Positions 19,817 through 27,307 of a stretch of DNA of 64,000 nt are shown in pieces. The translations under genes and the position numbers were made by a program. Every line of letters starts with the position of its first letter. Position 1 is the first letter of the stretch. Origin of the DNA: Gilliamella sp. Choc5-1 (lineage in GTDB: Bacteria; Pseudomonadota; Gammaproteobacteria; Enterobacterales; Orbaceae); the NCBI RefSeq assembly GCF_001690595.1, contig NZ_LZHH01000118.1, positions 1 to 64,000 of the forward strand, given 5' to 3'. The notes below the pieces were generated by a model. It saw only the letters and a program-made list of their open reading frames with translations, was not told where the DNA came from and searched no databases.

Positions 19817-19840
19817 TTATAATAACCACTTTTTAAGTAT

Positions 19841-20917
19841 TTAAAAATAATCTTTTATATATGTTTTGTACATATAGTCTTCATTATTACTAAATTTTTG
19901 AACAGTCATGAAATTTTTCATAATTGCGTTTTTTCTGGATATATAATCAGCTTCTGAACATTGTTTAATAATATTTTCGATGTTATCAATTTCGCTTTCT
20001 TTAACTCTAATGATACCATCTTCATCGAAAAATTGATTTATTTTACTAGCACCTATATAAATAGGCACAGTTTGTGTGGCAAAACAATTTGTCAACTTTT
20101 CAGTAAAACAATACCCTGATATTTCATTTTCAAACACAATAGAATAACGGTAATCTTTCAATGTTTCATAAGGATTAACAAACTCTCCGCCATCAAAAGT
20201 TCCAAAAGTATCTACCTTAGGATGCTTTTTTAATTTAATTGCTGTCAAAATTCTTTTTAGATGCAATTCACATAATTTTTTATCTGACGATAACATTGAG
20301 ATATCTTTATTTTTTTTATAAAACAAATTTTGTTGAAATATCTCATCTAAGTTTGGTAGCATTACAAAATCGCCAGAAAAAAGCTTTATATCGGCACAAA
20401 AAGGAACAAATCTTGCATTAGGTATTTCATTTAGAAGTTGTTCATCATAAGTAAAAATCAAATCAAAATCTTTTTCTAATCCATTATATTTTTGAAATAT
20501 CTCATAACTATCAGGCTTTATACCTTTAGTTTCAACCAAAGCACCGAAACGACCTGTTGGAGATCCCATTGTCTCCAACATACGTCCATGAGTATAAAGA
20601 TGCAATGGAAGTTCAAAATTATATTTATCCCAATATATCAGATTACTTGTTTGTGAAGATGCATTCGGTTTGTAATTATCCCTTAAAAAAATAACTCTTA
20701 ATCTTTCTCCTTTTTTATTATAAATTTCAGGCTCAACAGGGCATAATCGAACATTATGCTTATAAATAGGAATATAAATATCTTGATATACTTTAGCTTT
20801 CTTTTTAGACAAAATATACGGTGGAGTACTACCATACTTTTTGGTTAGAAAATATTTCTTTTTTTTATCTTTCACAAATAAACAAGCACAATCTGTAACA
20901 ATTCTTTTAATACTCAT
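19841..20917 (-). CDS. family 10 (alpha-1,3-fucosyltransferase-like) glycosyltransferase
   Basis: 358-residue protein whose C-terminal half carries the GT10 signature: YRYSIVFENEISGYCFTEKL, then QTVPIYIGASKINQFF, corresponding to the family's FEN...Y.TEKL...VPIYWG block that binds the nucleotide sugar. GT10 enzymes normally use GDP-fucose. No GDP-fucose synthesis gene is in the window, so either the donor is made elsewhere or this member uses another sugar. The N-terminus (about 1-100) has no clear family resemblance. AGGA precedes the ATG. Confidence 0.75.
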   Translation of the reverse strand: MSIKRIVTDCACLFVKDKKKKYFLTKKYGSTPPYILSKKKAKVYQDIYIPIYKHNVRLCPVEPEIYNKKGERLRVIFLRDNYKPNASSQTSNLIYWDKYNFELPLHLYTHGRMLETMGSPTGRFGALVETKGIKPDSYEIFQKYNGLEKDFDLIFTYDEQLLNEIPNARFVPFCADIKLFSGDFVMLPNLDEIFQQNLFYKKNKDISMLSSDKKLCELHLKRILTAIKLKKHPKVDTFGTFDGGEFVNPYETLKDYRYSIVFENEISGYCFTEKLTNCFATQTVPIYIGASKINQFFDEDGIIRVKESEIDNIENIIKQCSEADYISRKNAIMKNFMTVQKFSNNEDYMYKTYIKDYF

Positions 20918-20998
20918 TTAATATCCTATACTCCTAAATTACCTATATCCTATTGAGTTTAATAATGATCAATAAATTATTTCTTATAACATTACAGC

Positions 20999-22771
20999 TT
21001 ATAAATGATTTGCTTGATATAATTTATTATAAAAACCATCTCTTAGAATTAATTCACGATGTGTTCCCTGTTCTATAATCTCTCCGGCATCAATAACTAG
21101 TATTTCATCAGCATTCTCAATGGTTGATAATCGATGTGCAATAACAATTGAAGTACGCCCTTTTTGTAGTTCAGAAAGCGCTTGTTGTATTGCATATTCC
21201 GACTCAGTATCTAAGGCTGATGTAGCTTCATCTAAAATCAATATAGGATTATCACGTAATAGTGCTCGAGCAATTGCTATTCTTTGCCTTTGCCCACCTG
21301 ATAATAGTATCCCACTTTCTCCCACTTTAGTATTAAATCCATGTTCACTTTGCATTATAAAATCATATGCGTAGGCTTTTTTTGCAGCTTCTTCTATTTG
21401 TTGTTGCGTATATTCACCAATTCTTCCATAGGCGATATTATTAGCTATTGTATCGTTAAAAAGATGAATGTTTTGTGATACTAAACCTATTTGATCACGT
21501 AAACAATGTAATGTGAAATCATGAATGTTATGCCCATCAATTAAAATTTGTCCTTTAGATATATCATAGAAGCGAGTAAGTAAACTTGCTATTGTCGTTT
21601 TTCCTGAACCTGAGCGACCAACTAAAGCAATTGTTTTTCCTGCTGGAACAGAAAAACTAATGTCTTTAAGAGCTGGTTCTTTTCTAGTTTCATAACTAAA
21701 GGTAACGTGATCAAATACAATATTTCCTTTTACACGATCAACACTAATAGTTCCATTATCTTTTTCTAAAGGTTGTTCAAAGATTGCAAATAAAGTTTGA
21801 CAAGCAGCCATTCCTTTTTGAAAATTTGCATTAACACTTGTTAAATTTTTAATAGGTTGCATTAATGCTACTAACGATGAAAAAACGACAGTAAATTCTC
21901 CAGCTGTAATATTTAAATCAGGATCACTTGCGGTTAATAACACAAAAGCAATAGCAAATGAGATCACCAATTGTATTATTGGCGTTGATAGTGCAGAGAT
22001 AGAAACTAAACGCATTCCATCACGGCGAAATTTATTGCTAACTTTTTCAAAATTTTTTGATTCTTCATTCTGTGCACCAAAAACAATAATTTCTCTATAT
22101 CCCTTTAGCATTTGCTCAACTGCCATGGTGACATTTCCCATAGAATTTTGCATGTTTTTTGCCAATTTTCTAAATTTTACTGAAATAAAAGAAATTAACC
22201 CAATTACAATAGGAGTGACAACAAGTAAAGATAGTGATAATTGCCAACTATTATAAAACATCGTATAAAATAGCCCACATATAAAAGCTGATTCACGAAT
22301 TATTGTAATTAAAGCATCCGATGAAGACGCTGCGACCTGATCTGTATCATATGTTATTCGCGACAATAACCTTCCTGTTGAGGATTGATCGTAAAAACTT
22401 ACAGGTGCATCAACAAAATGTGCGAAAAGCCTTTGTCGAATTCGCATGACAATTTTACCAGAGATCAATGCTAATAATACAGAATAACCATAATTAGCAA
22501 TACCACGAATAAACACTAAACCAAAAATATAGATAGGTGCCATATATAAAAACTCTCGGTCATTCATTGAAAAACCAAGATCGAGTAAAGGGCGCAAAAG
22601 GCCTATTAATGAAGTATCGGCAAATGCACTAATTATTAACAAAATTATTGATATAAATAATACTAATTTATGTTGAGCAATATAGGGCCATAACTTAGTA
22701 AAAGTACGCCAAGTTGAAGAGTCCTTATCAATATTGATATTTTCTTTATGATTATTTTGATTCATATTCAT
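20999..22771 (-). CDS. msbA: MsbA-type lipid-linked glycan ABC exporter (paralogue 1)
   Basis: 590-residue homodimeric ABC exporter half-molecule: a six-helix type IV exporter domain (about 30-335) fused to an ATPase domain. The ATPase shows GRSGSGKTT near 382, the Q-loop LVSQNIHLFND, signature LLSGGQRQRIAIARAL, Walker B ILILDEATSALD and H-loop AHRLST. The N-terminus STWRTFTKLWPYI closely follows E. coli MsbA, which flips lipid A-core. A second MsbA-like gene ends 11 bases upstream. lpxK, the usual msbA partner, is not in the window. Its cargo may be lipid A-core or a locus-specific lipid-linked oligosaccharide. Confidence 0.9.
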   Translation of the reverse strand: MNMNQNNHKENINIDKDSSTWRTFTKLWPYIAQHKLVLFISIILLIISAFADTSLIGLLRPLLDLGFSMNDREFLYMAPIYIFGLVFIRGIANYGYSVLLALISGKIVMRIRQRLFAHFVDAPVSFYDQSSTGRLLSRITYDTDQVAASSSDALITIIRESAFICGLFYTMFYNSWQLSLSLLVVTPIVIGLISFISVKFRKLAKNMQNSMGNVTMAVEQMLKGYREIIVFGAQNEESKNFEKVSNKFRRDGMRLVSISALSTPIIQLVISFAIAFVLLTASDPDLNITAGEFTVVFSSLVALMQPIKNLTSVNANFQKGMAACQTLFAIFEQPLEKDNGTISVDRVKGNIVFDHVTFSYETRKEPALKDISFSVPAGKTIALVGRSGSGKTTIASLLTRFYDISKGQILIDGHNIHDFTLHCLRDQIGLVSQNIHLFNDTIANNIAYGRIGEYTQQQIEEAAKKAYAYDFIMQSEHGFNTKVGESGILLSGGQRQRIAIARALLRDNPILILDEATSALDTESEYAIQQALSELQKGRTSIVIAHRLSTIENADEILVIDAGEIIEQGTHRELILRDGFYNKLYQANHL

Positions 22772-22782
22772 TATTTAATATA

Positions 22783-24519
22783 TTATGATTTGAATTGCAT
22801 TTTATGCATTAAGGCATAAATACCATTTTGTTCAATAAGGCTATGATGATTACCATCTTCTACAATTTCACCATTATCAATGACTAAAATTCGATCCGCT
22901 TTTTCAATGGTTGATAATCTATGAGCAATAACAATTGAAGTTCTATTTTTTTGTAAAACTTCAATGGCTTCTTGTACTAACCTTTCAGATTCATTATCTA
23001 GTGCTGAGGTAGCTTCATCCAAAATTAAAATTGGATTATTACGTAACAAAACTCTCGCAATAGCAATGCGTTGCCGCTGTCCTCCTGATAATAAAACACC
23101 ATTATCTCCTATTTCTGTATCAATTCCATTTTCTAGCTTATTTATAAACTCCATAGCATTAGCTAGTTCAGCAACCTTAATTATTTCTTCTTGGCTATGT
23201 AATCCTTTTTCACCATAAACAATGTTATCTGCAATGGTACCATTAAATAAGTGTACCCTTTGAGAAACATACCCAATCTGGTTTCTTAATGATTTTAAAG
23301 TATAATCTTTAATATTAATACCATCTAAAAGTATTTCTCCTTTTTCTAAATCATAAAATCTTGGAATTAAACTTGCAATGGTTGACTTACCTGCACCTGA
23401 TCGCCCAACTAAAGCAATCATTTGGCCTGCCTCAATTTTAAAATTAATATTATTAAGAACAGAAGTACTGGTTGTAGGGTATTGATAGATCACATCTCTA
23501 AATTCAATATTTCCTGTTATATGATTTGCATCAATTGTGCCTTTATCTTCTTCAAGTGGAGCTTCTAACAGCCCAAATAATGATTCACACGCTACAGCAC
23601 CTTTTTGTAATTCAACATGTAGGCTTGTTAACTCTCGTAAAGGACGCATTATAGCTATCATTGCTGAAAAAACGACAGTAAAAGATCCTGGAGTAATATC
23701 TAAACTTTGGCTTGCAACAAGATATAATATTAAAGCTAAACCTAAAGTTGCAATCATTTGAATGATCGGTGTTGATAATCTTGAAACCATTTCAATCTTC
23801 AACATATCTCGCCGAAAAATATTAGTAATTTTATTAAAATTATTTTTTTCATATTCTTTAGCATTAAAAATTAAAACATCTTTATGGCCTTTTAACATTT
23901 CATCAGCCGAAGTTGTTATTTCACCCATACCTTTTTGCATTGACATTAATGTTTTTCTAAATTTTTTTGCAATAAATTGAGCAACACTAATTATTAATGG
24001 TATAAGAAAAATTAGCACTAATGCCAATTTCCAACTACCATAAAACATAACAAAACATAAACCAATCGCATAGGTTATTTCACGAACAAGAATAATTAAA
24101 GCATCAGATGAGGCTTTAGAAAGCATTTGAGTATTATAAGTAATAATGGAAACAAGATCACCCACAGAATGTTTATCATGAAAACTTACAGGACTTTTTA
24201 GCAAATGATTAAATATCATTTGTCTAAATTTAGTTATAACTTTACCAGATAACCATGAAAGACTGTATGTAGAAGCATAATTTGACAATCCACGTAATGC
24301 AATCAAACCAATAATTGCTATAGCAATGTAAACTAACAAAATGTAGTTTTTATTCATTAAACCATTATCTAGCAACGGTTTGGTTAGAGATATTAAGGTC
24401 GAATCTGTAGCTGCATTTAACAAAAGCCCTAGTATAGCAACAAATAAAGCTTTTTTATATTGTTTGACAAATGGCCATAGTTGTATAAGCGCAGTCAAAG
24501 AATTATATTTTTTGGGCAT
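22783..24519 (-). CDS. msbA: MsbA-type lipid-linked glycan ABC exporter (paralogue 2)
   Basis: 578-residue ABC exporter with the same architecture as its downstream neighbour: membrane domain to about residue 325, then GRSGAGKST, LLSGGQRQRIAIARVL and ILILDEATSALD. Its N-terminus (LTALIQLWPFVKQYKKALF) and C-terminus (YALMHKMQF) resemble E. coli MsbA as much as paralogue 1 does. The two proteins are clearly homologous but well diverged, so this is not a recent duplication. They could form a heterodimer or two separate flippases. Confidence 0.9.
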   Translation of the reverse strand: MPKKYNSLTALIQLWPFVKQYKKALFVAILGLLLNAATDSTLISLTKPLLDNGLMNKNYILLVYIAIAIIGLIALRGLSNYASTYSLSWLSGKVITKFRQMIFNHLLKSPVSFHDKHSVGDLVSIITYNTQMLSKASSDALIILVREITYAIGLCFVMFYGSWKLALVLIFLIPLIISVAQFIAKKFRKTLMSMQKGMGEITTSADEMLKGHKDVLIFNAKEYEKNNFNKITNIFRRDMLKIEMVSRLSTPIIQMIATLGLALILYLVASQSLDITPGSFTVVFSAMIAIMRPLRELTSLHVELQKGAVACESLFGLLEAPLEEDKGTIDANHITGNIEFRDVIYQYPTTSTSVLNNINFKIEAGQMIALVGRSGAGKSTIASLIPRFYDLEKGEILLDGINIKDYTLKSLRNQIGYVSQRVHLFNGTIADNIVYGEKGLHSQEEIIKVAELANAMEFINKLENGIDTEIGDNGVLLSGGQRQRIAIARVLLRNNPILILDEATSALDNESERLVQEAIEVLQKNRTSIVIAHRLSTIEKADRILVIDNGEIVEDGNHHSLIEQNGIYALMHKMQFKS

Positions 24520-24593
24520 AATAATTTTTACAAAATAACAAATTTTATAGATTATACTATAAAAAAAGCCGTATTGATTAAATTATTGAACTA

Positions 24594-24760
24594 TTATCTT
24601 TTTTTTACATAATGAAATTGCAAATTTCCCATTATTAGAGCACAACTCATGGCAATAAAAAAATGACTAGTTCGTAAGGTCTCTGCTCTCATTTTATGCA
24701 CTTTGATGGCACTACAGATGTTTATGATTTCTCCTTGATACTGCGATTTTAAACTCAATT
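24594..24760 (-). pseudogene. unidentified coding remnant
   Basis: A frame of about 55 codons reads plausible protein (for example VHKMRAETLRTSHFFIAMSC then ALIMGNLQFHYVKKR) up to a TAA at 24594-24596. It has no good start: a TAG precedes it and only TTG is available. I do not recognise the family. It sits in the 436-bp gap (24520-24955) upstream of the msbA pair and is probably the tail of a lost gene. No JUMPstart/ops motif is visible in this gap. Confidence 0.3.
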
Positions 24761-24955
24761 CAGTAAATAACTACTTAAGCATAAGACTTACCTACTATAG
24801 TGCTTATTTTTATCATAGATAAATTTTCTACTTTTGTAGTTGACTATTTTGAGGATAGTTACATATTAACTTTTCCACAAATAAACTATATTTTATAAAT
24901 AATTTTTAATAGCAACAATTATTAAATATGGCTTATAATATTGAAAGTTAATATT

Positions 24956-25900
24956 CTATTGATAAACATCTTTAAAAACTCCTTTCAATCCTACTGGATT
25001 TATAGAAACTATTTCCACATCAGGATAAAACTGATCTTTGAATTTTTTAAATGCGTGCCACCCATTTAAAAGAAAGTCAATATTAGAAGAGAATGCTGCT
25101 TGGTCATCATTATCAAAATAACCATTTTGGCATGCATCACATCCAACCAAATAAATTCGTTTGGGATGGGTATAAAGTGCAAATGTTAGTGCTGAAAATA
25201 CAACGGAACCATATTCAGGAAACACTGAAGATGTAATATCAGGATAAAAGTCAGTAAAAAAGTTACCAACATAATATCGTTTAGCATTAGCTTTAATTAA
25301 GTCTTTTTCGGGTATGGAAGCACCAAAAGTTATGCTACTTCCATAAAATTTTTGACATGTTTCAGGATTATAATTATTTATAGCATCAATATCATTTTTA
25401 AGACCTGTGATATCTTGAATAAAAATAAAATCAAGACTAATGTCATAACGCCTGAAAGCCCTATTTACTCCGATATTGATAGTTTTTTCAATTGGTCGGT
25501 ATTTGGCAAGCGTTGGACCCGTACATAAAATTACTATATCTTGCCCTAAAAATTTCTCTTTAAAACCAGAAAAACTTTCCATATGGGTTTTTGAATAAGT
25601 ATTGATATTATTAATATTCAAACGCAAAACATTACATTGGTTATCAATATTTTTAGATAAATTATTTATAGTTTTTTCCAATTGTTCATATCTAGTCGCA
25701 TTCTCAGTTCGAATAATACTAATTTCATTTACCAATTTTTCAGTAAGCGATTTAAGATATTTTAATTTCATTCTTTTCAAAATTCTAAAACCAAAAATAT
25801 AAATACACATTAGTTTTTTCGAATTTACAACTTTAACACAATTTAATCCGAAAATTTGATAATAACGAATATCACCCTTTTCTACTTTCTTATAAATCAC
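24956..25900 (-). CDS. DUF115/sialyltransferase-like protein of the glycan locus
   Basis: 314 residues, GTG start preceded by AAGAG. Residues 1-45 are basic. About 45-100 is a charged helical region likely to be coiled coil (LTEKLVNEISIIRTENATRY). From about 120 a Rossmann-like domain starts with DIVILCTGPTLAKY, followed by INIGVNRAFRRYDISLDFIF and, later, YGSVVFSALTFALYTHPKRI then YLVGCDACQNGYF. This order (GxGPSL-like loop, then a late G-x-D motif) resembles DUF115/MptE-like proteins and GT42 sialyltransferases such as Campylobacter Cst. No catalytic assignment is safe. It lies inside the glycan operon. Confidence 0.5.
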   Translation of the reverse strand: MIYKKVEKGDIRYYQIFGLNCVKVVNSKKLMCIYIFGFRILKRMKLKYLKSLTEKLVNEISIIRTENATRYEQLEKTINNLSKNIDNQCNVLRLNINNINTYSKTHMESFSGFKEKFLGQDIVILCTGPTLAKYRPIEKTINIGVNRAFRRYDISLDFIFIQDITGLKNDIDAINNYNPETCQKFYGSSITFGASIPEKDLIKANAKRYYVGNFFTDFYPDITSSVFPEYGSVVFSALTFALYTHPKRIYLVGCDACQNGYFDNDDQAAFSSNIDFLLNGWHAFKKFKDQFYPDVEIVSINPVGLKGVFKDVYQ

Positions 25901-26057
25901 AAAACTCTTATTTTCCTAAAATTATATATAAATCATTAAATTTTTATTGACAATAATTTTACTTATAACCACAATGCAATAAAAACTCTGTAGCTATTTA
26001 TTGCTTATATCTTAATATTTAGACTATTGACCAGTCAAACTATTTATTAAAAAAGAA

Positions 26058-27137
26058 TTACTTTCTTTTATAAATTTTATAAATATAATAAGGGAAAAGA
26101 AAATAAGAAAAACTAAAAGTTAATACTTTTTTGATAAATTTTTTAACTGGCTTATTTCTTTTCTTTTTATTGTCCTCTTGATAAAAAGGTTGATAATATT
26201 TATTTTTTATATTTAACAAATGGGATTTATTTTCAATATCAGGAAAATAATCAAGATCTAAATCAAATAATATAGTCTCATTACAGTAATCTAAAAAGAA
26301 ATTAATTTCTTCTTTACTGCTTAATATACTCACGATCCATTTTATTAATCCCGATAATATTACAATAAAATAAGCTTTATTATCATTTAATAAGTTGTTA
26401 TCTGAAAGCTTTATAAGAAAATATTTCATTACATCTATTGTATCAAACATTTTTTTCCGGTCTTTAGGTGAAAAATATGTTTGATGCATGATAGAGTTAC
26501 TTCGAAGTAAATAATTATAAAGATGAATATCAATAGCATAAATTGTTTTTGAACAACAAAGATATTGTAATACAAATACCATATCATCATGGTAATAACC
26601 TGAAGGAAAGTCTATATTGTATTGTTCAATAATACTCTTTTTGAAAATTTTATTCCAAAGAACACTATTAACTCGAGTTTTAAATGGATACGTTAGGGAA
26701 TGAAGACCATAATAAGTCAACTTATGATAATCAATATCACTATCACGCAAATTATAAGTTTGTTCATCTTTGACAACATTACAACTGCATATTACTAAAT
26801 CAACACTTTTAGATCGAATAGTTTCCAACATTTTTTCACACATTGCCGGTTCATACCAATCATCACTATCGCAAAACATAATGTATTCGCCACGAGATTT
26901 TTTTAATCCCTTGTTTCTTGCTTCAGCTGGTCCATTGTTTTCTTGATCAATGACAATTATGCGTTTGTCTTTTTTTGAAAAATTATTCAAAATATCTAAA
27001 GAATTATCTATAGAACCATCATTAATACATATAATTTCAATATTTTCAAAAGTTTGATTAATTAAGCTAGTAATACTTTTTTCAAGAAAGTTATCACAAT
27101 TATACACTGGTACAATGATTGATATCACCGGTGACAT
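26058..27137 (-). CDS. glycosyltransferase family 2
   Basis: 359-residue GT-A enzyme. ISIIVPVYNCDNFLEKSI, ICINDGSIDNS and the metal site FCDSDDWYEP (about 90-100) define GT2. The start at 27137 is set by GAGG seven bases upstream; the frame stays open a further 19 codons but that extension lacks a ribosome site. The C-terminal 30 residues are very basic, then hydrophobic/aromatic (FSYFLFPYYIYKIYK), suggesting membrane attachment. Donor unknown. Confidence 0.88.
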   Translation of the reverse strand: MSPVISIIVPVYNCDNFLEKSITSLINQTFENIEIICINDGSIDNSLDILNNFSKKDKRIIVIDQENNGPAEARNKGLKKSRGEYIMFCDSDDWYEPAMCEKMLETIRSKSVDLVICSCNVVKDEQTYNLRDSDIDYHKLTYYGLHSLTYPFKTRVNSVLWNKIFKKSIIEQYNIDFPSGYYHDDMVFVLQYLCCSKTIYAIDIHLYNYLLRSNSIMHQTYFSPKDRKKMFDTIDVMKYFLIKLSDNNLLNDNKAYFIVILSGLIKWIVSILSSKEEINFFLDYCNETILFDLDLDYFPDIENKSHLLNIKNKYYQPFYQEDNKKKRNKPVKKFIKKVLTFSFSYFLFPYYIYKIYKRK

Positions 27138-27307
27138 TAATACCTCACAACAATAAAACGATAAAAATTTGACATTTATTATCGTTATAAACATTAATCA
27201 ATGTCAAATTTTAAAAATATCTAAAATACTTCTCCTATATAATATAAATGAATAATTATCACACTAATATATATTTGCTAATAAAAACTAAATAATAACC
27301 AATTTTT

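Noticed and set aside
24520-24955. JUMPstart/ops element for RfaH control of the glycan operon
   Set aside because: Neither GGCGGTAGCGTG nor its complement is present here or in 33421-33893.
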